Source: Haladaptatus halobius (lineage in GTDB: Archaea; Halobacteriota; Halobacteria; Halobacteriales; Haladaptataceae). Taken from it: 64,000 bases of DNA. Made by a program: the position numbers and the translations under genes. The DNA lies in contig NZ_CP085338.1 of NCBI RefSeq assembly GCF_020618475.1, forward strand, positions 536,268 to 600,267, in the 5' to 3' direction. Below, piece after piece: positions 27,566 through 36,373 of this stretch. Position 1 is the stretch's first letter. Each line of letters opens with the position of its first letter. The notes under the pieces were generated by a model that was not told where the DNA came from, made no database searches, and worked only from the letters and a program-made list of their open reading frames with translations.

Positions 27566-29203
27566 TTACTCTGGTTGCGGCCCGTCGTCTGGAACCTTCG
27601 TCGGTTTCATTGGCTTCCGAACGCGGAATATCATCGCTCCCTCGTTTTCATAGATGATTTTGTAGCGTTCTGAGTTTACGAGCTGTTCACGCATCCACGG
27701 TTTCTGGTACTCGTCGACGCCACGCACCGTGTAATGGCCCTTCGGGATGTAGATGTAGTCGGGATTGACATCATTCGAGATCATCTTTTCGGTCAGACAG
27801 GTCTTCCCCGGACAGCGAGACATCCGTTTATACAAGCCGAGATGATTGTTATACGGCTTGTGCCCCTCCCACTCAACACCCCACGGTCCGACAACGATGG
27901 CCCGATCCGTCATGAGTGGGAACCACTCGGCGGCGTCGCCGAGGACGACAAAGTCGGAGTCTGAGGCGGTGTTTTCCTTTACCCACTCCATCGCAGCCTT
28001 ATCATCGGAGTCCATAAATGCCGGTTGGCTAGTGCTGTGCTGATGGGAGGTGAGACCGCTTGCAGCGAACGAGGCACCGACGCTTGAAACGAGTATCCCA
28101 AGGACAATGACGCCGATTAGCGGTGCAGAGCGAGAGTAACTCGTCGTCCGCAACCAGCTACGGATGCGCGGAACGAACACTTCGAAGACAAACACCGAAG
28201 CCATCATCGCCCCGGCAGGGAACTGGAAGCGAACTTTGCCGATCATGAATGCAGCCAACACCAACCAGAGTGGGAGGAACACTCGCCGCTTGGCGAGTAA
28301 GTATACACCGCCTGCGAACGACCCGAGGTAGAAGATAATGGGAATATCTAAGGCCAACGGGTAGACGAATTGGCTGAGCAGGCGACTAACGCCACCGCCA
28401 ATTCCCGAATGCGTTCCAGAGGCGGCAGCGAAGATGCCGACGCCGTGGGTGGCGATGATCTGTAACCACCACGGCGACGCAAGAAGGATACCACCAGCAG
28501 CAACAATGGCACCGCGAACAAGGCCCTGGGGTGTCCGGTCGAAACAAGCGAACATCACGAGGTAAGTTATCCCGAAGAAAACTGTGTAGGTTGGATGAGT
28601 GAGAATGGTGAGCCCAAATAACACCATTGAGGGGACGATCCACTTTCGCTCAGCGGTTTTGAACAGCTTCAGACCGGTGTACGCGCCGGTCAGTGCAAAG
28701 AGGAAGGCCGGAGCACGCACGATACCACCTGCCGAAAGGTGCCACTGGAGGACGGGCGGTGTCACGGCGAGGAGGAGCGTGGCGAAGCCCGCTTGCGGCG
28801 TCGATCGTAGCACCTCGCGCGCGAGGTAGTAGAACGGCACGAGATACAGCACCGTGACGAATCCTGGTAGGAGTCGGCTGAGTGCAATCGGATCGATGCC
28901 GGTTGTATCCATCAATACCGCCGAGACATAATACATCAGCGGCGGATAGCCGAAGGGGACGCCGTCTTTGGTGTACAACGGAATGCGCTCTGGTAAACCG
29001 TAACCGTGAGCACTTATTTCTTGTGCAATTTGGAGGTATAGACCAGCGCCGTAAGCAGGATATGGGTGCGTCGTGAGATACGCAAAGTACACTAGCAATC
29101 CTGCTCCTATTGCTGTTGCTAGCCACGCACGTTCGTTACGGGCGAGTTCGGCCAGTTTTGATGAAACGTTCCAATTCTGTTGATTTGTGATACGATGTAG
29201 CAT
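27566..29203 (-). CDS. Multi-spanning membrane protein, GT-C glycosyltransferase-like
   Basis: 545 residues with about 10-11 predicted membrane helices and a C-terminal extracytoplasmic domain of about 150 residues (from about 385) that includes a short Cys pair (SRCPGKTCL). An acidic/aromatic loop after helix 1 (TTHPYPAYGAGLYLQIAQEIS) is in the place where GT-C enzymes such as PMT/ArnT/AglB-type proteins keep catalytic acids. This suggests a lipid-sugar-dependent glycosyltransferase, but the exact family is not certain. It lies between orc1/cdc6 and a binding-protein gene. Confidence 0.55.
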   Translation of the reverse strand: MLHRITNQQNWNVSSKLAELARNERAWLATAIGAGLLVYFAYLTTHPYPAYGAGLYLQIAQEISAHGYGLPERIPLYTKDGVPFGYPPLMYYVSAVLMDTTGIDPIALSRLLPGFVTVLYLVPFYYLAREVLRSTPQAGFATLLLAVTPPVLQWHLSAGGIVRAPAFLFALTGAYTGLKLFKTAERKWIVPSMVLFGLTILTHPTYTVFFGITYLVMFACFDRTPQGLVRGAIVAAGGILLASPWWLQIIATHGVGIFAAASGTHSGIGGGVSRLLSQFVYPLALDIPIIFYLGSFAGGVYLLAKRRVFLPLWLVLAAFMIGKVRFQFPAGAMMASVFVFEVFVPRIRSWLRTTSYSRSAPLIGVIVLGILVSSVGASFAASGLTSHQHSTSQPAFMDSDDKAAMEWVKENTASDSDFVVLGDAAEWFPLMTDRAIVVGPWGVEWEGHKPYNNHLGLYKRMSRCPGKTCLTEKMISNDVNPDYIYIPKGHYTVRGVDEYQKPWMREQLVNSERYKIIYENEGAMIFRVRKPMKPTKVPDDGPQPE

Positions 29204-29870
29204 CTAACTTCACCCTATCTTCGACGATCGGTTGAGCGTTCGTCCACACATGGTTATCGCCTGTGTTTTATCTGTAACCGTCCACGGGGGAGACAGCGAC
29301 CGAGACGAACCGCGTGATCCGATAACTGCCTGTACAGACATGCCTAAACAAAACGCGTGCAAGGCGAGCACCTCGATCAACCCTATCCAAGCAGGTAGGA
29401 AATCTATGAGGGCATTCATACATCTGCCTGGGGCGAGATTCGTTATTCGTAACCAGATACGTCCAACTATACGTGCTTTCTGGCCGATTATCTTGCTACT
29501 CTCGTCAATAATTCTATAAGAGGACTTCGATTTTAACTTGAGCACCGCGTCACCCTCGCCACCAGTACTCTCGTTGATTACGGTAAGTGGCGCAAAGGAA
29601 GGCCAGTAAAACGTCCACATAGACATCTTCACTTTATTGTAATCATGGTCATTTCTTTGTTATTTCGTTCCTAAGTCGTTCAAATACGGTTTGAACGATA
29701 CGAGAACGATGCAACAAAATAGTAATTCACGCAATGAATATGAGACTTTTTATTTTGGATTATATTCCTAAAAAGACGTCGTACGTTAATCGCACCTGCA
29801 TAGAATCACCATCGAGAATAGCCGTTTATTGGGAGAGACATGGTTGAACGAGGGGGAAACAGTTAGGTGC
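29204..29870. other. Long intergenic stretch with a decayed frame
   Basis: About 670 bp. On the minus strand at 29210-29500 one frame reads with coding character (NNESRPRQMYECPHRFPTC onward) but is broken by stops and unrecognised. The part from about 29640 is AT-rich with no frame. Confidence 0.3.
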
Positions 29871-29881
29871 TGTATAATAAA
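29871..29881 (+). promoter_or_regulatory. TATA-type promoter upstream of the binding-protein gene
   Basis: TGTATAATAAA, about 116 bp before the ATG at 29997, identical in core to elements before the nucleotide-sugar dehydrogenase and flippase genes. It would give a leader of about 90 nt. Confidence 0.4.
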
Positions 29882-29996
29882 AGGGACCGCCACTCTCTTC
29901 TAAGGTTGTAACTAACGTATTGTTTCGCGTGAAACATACATGTTGCATACAAGATTCCCAATTCCCGGCCACAATTGACGAACACGCCTGATTAGA

Positions 29997-31820
29997 ATGG
30001 TATCTAAGGAAGATTCAAATCGCTCTACCATAGCCGATGAGAGCTCCAAAACGGGGCGAAGAGAGCTACTTGCAGCCCTCGGAATGACGCTAGGTAGTGG
30101 CTGTATTGAAGAGGCACAATCACTGGTGAGCCGCGATCGACCAGAGCAGATATCGTTTTCTATAAAGACGCTTCCGGCAGACGCAGATCCATGGGCAATT
30201 CGTATCGCCCGATTTCTCATTGAGCAACTTAAGGCAGTTGGTATCGCGGCACAAGTCGAACCGATGGAACGAGTCGAGTTGCGTCGCGATATCCTCCTAA
30301 ATCAGTCGTTTGACTGTTACATCGCCAGCCACCCCGGCTTTCGCGACCCGGATATGTTGCGAACGCTCCTCCATTCCCGCTTCGGCACGGAGGCAGGGTG
30401 GCAGAACCCGTTTGGGTATGCGAATCTCAGAGTAGATGAATTGCTAGCGGCGCAACGGCGCCAAAGTGGGCATCAACGGACGAAAACACTTCAAGAACTA
30501 CAACATGCGATCGCTCGCGACCAACCGTTTACGGTCGTTGCCTTTCCCGACGAAATCCGTGCTATTAGGACGAATCGCTATGATGGATGGACGAATCAGG
30601 AAAGCGTCCACTCGCTGCTAGGTTATCTTTCGGTACGATCGCAAGGAAGTACCAACCGACGGCTCAGAATGACGTTGCAAGACTCTCGTCCGACGGAGAA
30701 TCTCAATCCGTTGTCGGTAGAATTTAGAAACAACGGAACGATTCTTGGTCTACTATACGATTCGGTCGGACGGTGGATAAACGGGCGCGTTCGCCCATGG
30801 CTCGCCCAGTCATGGGACTGGCAGTCATCGACAGACAATCTCGTTGCAGAGATAAGCCTCCGAGGTGGGCTGTGGTGGCATGACAATACGGCTCTCACAG
30901 CGAAAGACGTCGCGTTTACGTACGAATTTCTCAAAGATACAACACTAGGAACGCAAAAGAGTCCGGTGCCAGCACCTCGGTTCAGGGGAGCGTCATCGGT
31001 CATTGAGTCAGCGAAGGCGATCGACGAACAGACGGTTCGTGTTACGTTTGGTACGACTAACCGGGCGGTTGCACTGCAAGCGTTTACGATACCAGTTCTG
31101 CCGAAGCACATCTGGAGAACAAAATACAAACAGGCCAAAATCGCGGGATTACGGTCGGACTCGCCTACTACAAAAGCGCTCGTCTGGAATAATATGCAAC
31201 CCGTCGGTAGCGGTCCGTTGCAGTTTCAGAACGTGGAGCGCAGACAGTCACTGACCTTTGAGCGGTTTGACCGTCACTTCCTTACTCGTACCAAGAAAGA
31301 TTATGATCTGACACCGGAACCGGAGTACATCGAACGATACGCAGGCGAGATAGGGTTCAAGCAGTTACGGTTTCTCATCGTTCCATCGCCGGCTGCAGCG
31401 ACGAAGCTTATCCTCAACGGTGACGCAGACGGAACGGCAACTAGCGTGACGGCATCTGAAGTGCGTAGTATCGGACACGCAGAGAACGTCGAGTTACACG
31501 TTGACGAGTCATTGCCAATGTACCATCTTGGTTTCAACACCCGGAGGGCACCGTTCAGCAACGTTAGGTTTCGTCGGTCGGTGGCTCAATTATTCGATAA
31601 GGCCTTTCTCGTCAAAAGCGTGTTTGGAAGCTACGCCGAACCGGCGACCAGCCCGTTGGCTCGTCACGACTCGCTTGCACCAGAACTCCGCTGGACAGGG
31701 GTTGACTCTGAGCTTCCATTCCCAGGTGAAAATGGAGATCTCAATGTAGCAAAGGCAAAGACAGCATTCAAGAATGCCGGATATCGATACACGAACAATG
31801 GAAAGCTGCTTCGGCGGTGA
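29997..31820 (+). CDS. Peptide-binding-family (SBP family 5) Tat lipoprotein with permuted domain order
   Basis: 607 residues. The twin-arginine motif GRRELLAALG at about 20-29 is followed by a lipobox-like GSGC, so a membrane-anchored surface protein is likely. Residues about 50-205 resemble the C-terminal lobe of family 5 binding proteins (IARFLIEQLKAVGIAAQVEP). From about 220 a complete family 5 domain follows, with LTAKDVAFTYEFLK and MQPVGSGPLQF motifs. A partial duplication or permutation is inferred. No permease or ATPase is adjacent; the next gene, 104 bp on, is a PAP2 phosphatase. Confidence 0.7.
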   Translation: MVSKEDSNRSTIADESSKTGRRELLAALGMTLGSGCIEEAQSLVSRDRPEQISFSIKTLPADADPWAIRIARFLIEQLKAVGIAAQVEPMERVELRRDILLNQSFDCYIASHPGFRDPDMLRTLLHSRFGTEAGWQNPFGYANLRVDELLAAQRRQSGHQRTKTLQELQHAIARDQPFTVVAFPDEIRAIRTNRYDGWTNQESVHSLLGYLSVRSQGSTNRRLRMTLQDSRPTENLNPLSVEFRNNGTILGLLYDSVGRWINGRVRPWLAQSWDWQSSTDNLVAEISLRGGLWWHDNTALTAKDVAFTYEFLKDTTLGTQKSPVPAPRFRGASSVIESAKAIDEQTVRVTFGTTNRAVALQAFTIPVLPKHIWRTKYKQAKIAGLRSDSPTTKALVWNNMQPVGSGPLQFQNVERRQSLTFERFDRHFLTRTKKDYDLTPEPEYIERYAGEIGFKQLRFLIVPSPAAATKLILNGDADGTATSVTASEVRSIGHAENVELHVDESLPMYHLGFNTRRAPFSNVRFRRSVAQLFDKAFLVKSVFGSYAEPATSPLARHDSLAPELRWTGVDSELPFPGENGDLNVAKAKTAFKNAGYRYTNNGKLLRR

Positions 31821-31924
31821 AACAGCTTTAGCAAAAATAGGAAGAAAATGATTGGAAAGAGGGAAGTATATGAAAAAGTAAATACTCAAAGGAGAAAGAA
31901 GATAAAGCACAAGGAGGGCACGTC

Positions 31925-32752
31925 ATGAGTTTGGCCGAAATTATTGGGTATATATTTGTTGGTGTGACGATAATGTTGGGGGTAGCAACCATGGTTTTTG
32001 TCGGATATTCAGGTCTCAATCGCGCTCGTAGCATGTTTCATGAACATCTTCAGGCAGTATTTCCCCATCTTGGACTACTGATCGTTATCCTTGCAGTGAA
32101 TAAGGTTGCCCGTGAGTATGGCCCTGATCTCTCGTGGGTCATCGGTTGGAATATTACAGGGCTGATTTATACCGTTGAGGGAGATTTCGTTGGTCAAGTC
32201 CAATCCCTCGCGACGCCGAACTTGACAATGTATTTCTCGTTTATGTATATCTATGGCTATATCTTCCTACTTGTATTTCCCTTCATCGCCTATTTTTCGC
32301 ATCCGAAAAGTGACCCATTAAAAGAAACAGCCATCGTTTATGCGGTAAACTACGGGATAGGACTCATCTGCTATATCCTCTTCATCTCATACGGACCACG
32401 GAACATGATCCCGGACGTAGTCGACCCCCTCCTCTACTCGTCGTTCCCACAGTCCCAAATACTAACAGGCGAAGTGAATGCGAACACAAATGTATTTCCT
32501 TCCCTACATACTTCGCTATCAGTCAGCGTTGCCCTGCTCGCATACAAAACCCGTGAAATGTACTTTGGATGGGCGCTAGTGGCGATTCCCATAGCCGCAA
32601 GTATCGTTATTGCCACGATGTACCTTGGCATTCATTGGGGTACAGACGTGTTTGCAGGGATTTTGCTCGGGATTTTAAGTATTCTCGTGGCAGAACGCGT
32701 TGTATTTGGAGAGTCTAGAACACTAAATCAGCAATTGGAAAAAGTACAGTAG
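31925..32752 (+). CDS. PAP2-superfamily membrane phosphatase
   Basis: 275 residues with about six membrane helices. The catalytic motifs PSLHTSLS (about 192-199) and HWGTDVFAG (about 238-246) are the second and third phosphatase signatures; the first (KxxxxxxRP) is not obvious, as in the Aur1/inositol-phosphotransferase-like PAP2_3 branch. It would act on lipid phosphates, for example undecaprenyl- or dolichyl-phosphate recycling during glycan assembly. It is the last gene before the ORB cluster. Confidence 0.75.
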   Translation: MSLAEIIGYIFVGVTIMLGVATMVFVGYSGLNRARSMFHEHLQAVFPHLGLLIVILAVNKVAREYGPDLSWVIGWNITGLIYTVEGDFVGQVQSLATPNLTMYFSFMYIYGYIFLLVFPFIAYFSHPKSDPLKETAIVYAVNYGIGLICYILFISYGPRNMIPDVVDPLLYSSFPQSQILTGEVNANTNVFPSLHTSLSVSVALLAYKTREMYFGWALVAIPIAASIVIATMYLGIHWGTDVFAGILLGILSILVAERVVFGESRTLNQQLEKVQ

Positions 32753-32807
32753 TCATCTGTGGCGACGAGAGGGCATGGTATGCTAACTCTTGACACTTAG
32801 AAACACA

Positions 32808-32826
32808 CACCACGTTTCCAGTGAAA
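32808..32826 (+). other. Origin recognition box 3
   Basis: CACCACGTTTCCAGTGAAA. Faces box 4 in inverted orientation across about 90 bp of purine-rich sequence. Confidence 0.7.
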
Positions 32827-32915
32827 CAAGTAAAAGAGGGGGAGGAGGTTGGAGATGAAACAAGGGTGAAGGGTGTTCAGTCAAATAGATTGGTCTACTA
32901 AACTACAAACACCAA

Positions 32916-32934
32916 TTTCACTGGAAACGTGGTG
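32916..32934 (-). other. Origin recognition box 4
   Basis: TTTCACTGGAAACGTGGTG, exact reverse complement of boxes 1-3. Confidence 0.7.
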
Positions 32935-33056
32935 TGCAAAGAGTACGTTAATTACACTTCACTTCAAGGAGGGGGTTAACCGTCTGAGATTCCCAGAAAT
33001 AGACGCTGTGAAAGATGGTGTCGATAAAACCCATTAAGAAACCCTAACAAGGAGGA

Positions 33057-33075
33057 ATTCACTGGAAACGAGGTG
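33057..33075 (-). other. Origin recognition box 5 (variant)
   Basis: ATTCACTGGAAACGAGGTG: two changes from the common box, core TTCACTGGAAAC kept. Confidence 0.6.
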
Positions 33076-33185
33076 TGCTTGAAGGCTATTATCCAATAGT
33101 GAATAAACCGAGATGAAATAGAGAAGTAGCAAAGCTAAAGAGACGTAACCTAAAAGATTAGGGGTCATTTAGCTTGTGCGGTGCA

Positions 33186-33595
33186 GGACGCTAAGCCTCC
33201 TCCCTCAACGAGCGAGCGAAGCGAGCGAGGGGGGAGGGGATACAGCGTCCGTCTTCGTTTACTTTCACTGTACGAAAGACTCTTACTACCCCGGCGGGCG
33301 AAGAGGGTAGTAAGATGGACGTTCCGTGCTTCCGCTCCTGACTCGCTCACCGCCCCTCTAGAGGCGATTCGCTCCTTGCGGGAGTGGGAGGGACGGCTGT
33401 CGTTCGAACGCGACAAGAAGCGTGCGTCAGCCCGTGGAATTCCTCCATCGAGCCAATAGGAGTGGTTCACTCCGAATCCACGCCTGTGGAGTCTGCGCTC
33501 CCTGTGCGTCCGTTTGACGTAAAAAAGCGCGACGGAGAAGCAGGAAGCCCCGCCCTCAGCGAGCGCGCTAGCGCGAGCAGGGCGGGGTAGTTCAC
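33186..33595 (+). mobile_element. 410-bp internally deleted IS1341-type (TnpB) element inside the origin
   Basis: The left-end stem GGACGCT...AGCGTCC (33186-33192 with 33244-33250), the GGATACAGCG motif, and a further 60 bp match the left end of the tnpB element at 40164. The right part (about 33450-33595) encodes the extreme C-terminal tail of TnpB (GVVHSESTPVESALPV) and then the right end CAGGAAGCCCCGCC...GGCGGGGTAGTTCAC. Most of tnpB is gone. What is kept is the segment that in known TnpB systems gives rise to the guide (omega/re) RNA. Confidence 0.7.
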
Positions 33596-33658
33596 AACGC
33601 TAAATGGATCTTTTCTCATCAAAATAGCTTGGTAGGAATGTTCGACGGAGAAGATGGA

Positions 33659-33677
33659 CACCACGTTTCCAGTGAAA
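33659..33677 (+). other. Origin recognition box 6
   Basis: CACCACGTTTCCAGTGAAA, facing box 7 across the AT-rich segment. Confidence 0.7.
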
Positions 33678-33879
33678 TCCAGCCACGATCAAGCTTCACT
33701 TCGATTGGAACGCCCGTGACTACGTCACGGGTTACCTATACCTTTTGACTAGCTTAATGGAATATAATGGAATGCACATATATAAAACACACGGACACAA
33801 GAAGGGGTCTCAATCTCACCTTCGCTAGTTTCACGGCAGTTATTTCCGATTCTTTGCTCTGACCTCTCCTTCCGCTGTA

Positions 33880-33898
33880 TTTCACTGGAAACCCGGTG
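33880..33898 (-). other. Origin recognition box 7 (variant)
   Basis: TTTCACTGGAAACCCGGTG: one or two changes in the G-string side, core intact. Confidence 0.65.
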
Positions 33899-34086
33899 TG
33901 TGTTTCCGCTTAAATCAGACGGAGAGGTTTCTCGGTATGTGGCTAATTCCTGTGAAAGTGTGGATTGAACCCCAAATATTGCTAACCGCTATCTCATGGT
34001 AGAATGCCTTGCTGGTTGCAGTGTGGAAGAGGCCACGTGAGCTACTGAAAGGAAACCTTTTGCCCGTTCCGACTGATGTACGTACA

Positions 34087-35400
34087 ATGTTCGGAACTAG
34101 CGGAATCCGTGGACCTGTTGGTGAAGTCGTTACGTCCGAGCTGGCGCTTTCTATCGGTCGGGCGCTTGGCACGACCGACGTGGAGAGCGTCGTTATCGGC
34201 CGCGACCCTCGCGAGAGTGGCCGATTCCTCGCTGACGCATTTTCGGCCGGTCTCCGCGAATGCGGGACGGATGTGGTGGACATCGGCCTCGCCGCAACGC
34301 CTACGGTCGCCCGAAGCATTACGTGGCAAGACGCCGATGCGGGCGTTTCCATCACCGCATCTCACAACCCACCGACGGATAATGGTATTAAACTTTGGAA
34401 TCCCTCTGGGCAGGCATTCGATACTAACCAGCGCGCAGAGATCACCAAGCTAGTTGAGGAGAAGACATTCGATCTCGCTAGGTGGGATGAGACTGGCGAG
34501 GAAACACAATGGACTGGTGCACATGCCAAACACGTCGAAATACTCAGTGAGGCGGTCTCATCCGCCAATCTCACCGTCGTAGTGGATGTGGGTAATGGGG
34601 CAGGACAAGTCACAGCCGACGCTCTCTTCAAACTCGGTTGTGACGTGGAGACGCTGAACGCCCAACCAGACGGTCGATTTCCTGCACGCCCGAGCGAACC
34701 AACTGCGGAGAATTGCCGATCACTTTGCGAACACGTTGCGGCCACCAACGCAGATCTCGGCATCGCCCACGATGGCGACGCTGATCGCATGATGGCGGTG
34801 GACGAGCACGGAGACTTTCTGTCGGGCGACGTATTGTTAACCCTCTTCGCACGTCAGCGAGCAGGCAAAGGCGAGACCATTGCCACGCCTGTTGATACCA
34901 GTCTCATCGTTGAGGATGTATTGGCCGAGCAGGGCGCTGACGTGGTTCGGACACAGGTTGGCGATGTATATGTTGCAGAACGCGCGACCGAACCTGATGT
35001 TGTCTTCGGCGGTGAGCAGTCAGGGGCGTGGATCTGGCCTGACCAGACCCTCTGTCCAGACGGTTCACTCGCGGCGTGTCGACTCGCAGAACTAGTCGCC
35101 CGAAATGGGCCACTGTCGGAACTCACTACCGAGATTGGCGAGTACCCAATCCGTCGGAAGAACGTCGAGGTTGCAGACAAAGTCAGTCTGATGGAGCGGC
35201 TTGCCGACGCCGTCACTGACCGATACGCCGACGCCAACACCATCGACGGCGTGCGTGTCTCGCTTGATGACGGTTGGTTCCTCATCCGCGCAAGCGGAAC
35301 TGAACCGTTGGTTCGAATCGCTGCAGAGGCTCGCGACCCTGACGCCGCAGACGCCGTGTTTGAGATGGCGGACGAGTTCGTCGCTGAGCACGCAGAGTAA
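34087..35400 (+). CDS. glmM: Phosphoglucosamine mutase / phosphohexomutase
   Basis: 437 residues from the ATG at 34087 (MFGTSGIRGPVGE), where every member of the family starts; an in-frame upstream start adds an unrelated 26 residues. The phosphoserine loop TASHNPPTDNGIK has its Ser near 92, the metal loop DGDADR is near 230, the sugar-binding GEQSG near 310 and the phosphate-binding RASGTEP near 400. It interconverts hexosamine-6-P and hexosamine-1-P. With glmS 1 kb away, glucosamine is the likely substrate, though phosphoglucomutase or phosphomannomutase activity cannot be excluded. Confidence 0.88.
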   Translation: MFGTSGIRGPVGEVVTSELALSIGRALGTTDVESVVIGRDPRESGRFLADAFSAGLRECGTDVVDIGLAATPTVARSITWQDADAGVSITASHNPPTDNGIKLWNPSGQAFDTNQRAEITKLVEEKTFDLARWDETGEETQWTGAHAKHVEILSEAVSSANLTVVVDVGNGAGQVTADALFKLGCDVETLNAQPDGRFPARPSEPTAENCRSLCEHVAATNADLGIAHDGDADRMMAVDEHGDFLSGDVLLTLFARQRAGKGETIATPVDTSLIVEDVLAEQGADVVRTQVGDVYVAERATEPDVVFGGEQSGAWIWPDQTLCPDGSLAACRLAELVARNGPLSELTTEIGEYPIRRKNVEVADKVSLMERLADAVTDRYADANTIDGVRVSLDDGWFLIRASGTEPLVRIAAEARDPDAADAVFEMADEFVAEHAE

Positions 35401-35657
35401 TCGGGCGAAACAGCCACCATAGCCGCTTGACTCTGCGATAAGTAAGTGAAAAGCGGTCTCAGAAGGCGTACTGAGACCGAAAGGAAGTGGATGACAGTTG
35501 TCCCGTCGACGACTGCCACGGCGACGATGGGACATTAGTTACCTTAACCAGAGATAAGTAATAATTTTTGGCCCGTCAGAAGACACTTTTTATATGATTT
35601 CATATGTCGTTATCGCTGGCTTTTCACCCTGATTTCGACGTGGCCGCTGTCTTTGAG
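35401..35657. other. Spacer after glmM
   Basis: No gene seen; includes a short inverted repeat (CCCGTCGAC...GCCACGGCGACGATGGGAC region) that may belong to a mobile-element relic. Confidence 0.25.
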
Positions 35658-35765
35658 CTAGTAGTCCTTCGGTTTCACCTCGTTTCCGTTGACCGTCATC
35701 GCCACCGAGACGCCGTCTCTGCTAATGTACTTCTCACCCTCGTACATCACCGAATCTTCGGACAT
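35658..35765 (-). CDS. Short unrecognised ORF, possibly a 5'-truncated gene
   Basis: Frame MSEDSVMYEGEKYISRDGV...KPKDY, 35 codons from this ATG, with an open upstream extension that runs into the antisense of a TnpB relic. It has coding-like composition but no recognised family. It may be a gene cut by the insertion of the tnpB fragment. Confidence 0.25.
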   Translation of the reverse strand: MSEDSVMYEGEKYISRDGVSVAMTVNGNEVKPKDY

Positions 35766-35795
35766 CGCGATTCCGTAGAGGGTTTCCATCGCGTA

Positions 35796-36123
<328 letters not shown>

Positions 36124-36130
36124 TGACCCG

Positions 36131-36139
36131 ATAATAAAA
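36131..36139 (+). promoter_or_regulatory. TATA box of the small membrane protein gene
   Basis: ATAATAAAA centred about 29 bp before the ATG at 36164. Confidence 0.4.
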
Positions 36140-36163
36140 CGCCCTCCGTCAGACCTATGGACA

Positions 36164-36361
36164 ATGACTGCCCCCGACTGGAGTGCTCGATACCTCGGTC
36201 TCGCCGTCTTTGGTACCGCCGGAATGGCCGTCACATGGTTCGTCGACGGTGCATTCATCATTCACGTCGCGCTCGTCACTGCCGCGGCATTCGCGGTGCT
36301 GGCGCTGGTTCACGCCCACCGGCTCCGCGACTCACCGCAAAACTGGAAAAACACCCGGTAA
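36164..36361 (+). CDS. Small two-helix membrane protein (65 aa)
   Basis: MTAPDWSARYLGLAVFGTAG opens the first membrane helix (about 8-28); the second spans about 31-50 and ends in a basic tail (HAHRLRDSPQNWKNTR). A correctly spaced TATA box and GC-rich codon use support a real gene. Family not recognised. It converges with glmS, with 12 bp between stops. Confidence 0.6.
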   Translation: MTAPDWSARYLGLAVFGTAGMAVTWFVDGAFIIHVALVTAAAFAVLALVHAHRLRDSPQNWKNTR

Positions 36362-36373
36362 CCACCCGTTCAA

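Larger units (their letters stand above)
32808..33898. other. Probable replication origin (ORB cluster)
   Basis: Five ORBs in 1.1 kb: direct at 32808 and 33659, inverted at 32916, 33057 and 33880. The 33678-33879 segment between boxes 6 and 7, which face each other, contains the AT-rich stretch AATGGAATATAATGGAATGC followed by ATATATAAAAC, a good duplex-unwinding candidate. A 410-bp miniature TnpB-derived element sits between boxes 5 and 6, and a hairpin CCCGTGAC/GTCACGGG lies at 33713-33731. Together with the orc1/cdc6 gene 5.3 kb away this marks a replication origin; whether it is active is not known. Confidence 0.65.

Noticed and set aside
33165..33590. ORFs of about 65-100 codons on both strands
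   Set aside because: They lie in the miniature TnpB element; only the last part on the plus strand resembles TnpB, as a remnant.
34854..35519. 221-codon minus-strand ORF
   Set aside because: Antisense to glmM, whose motifs are complete.
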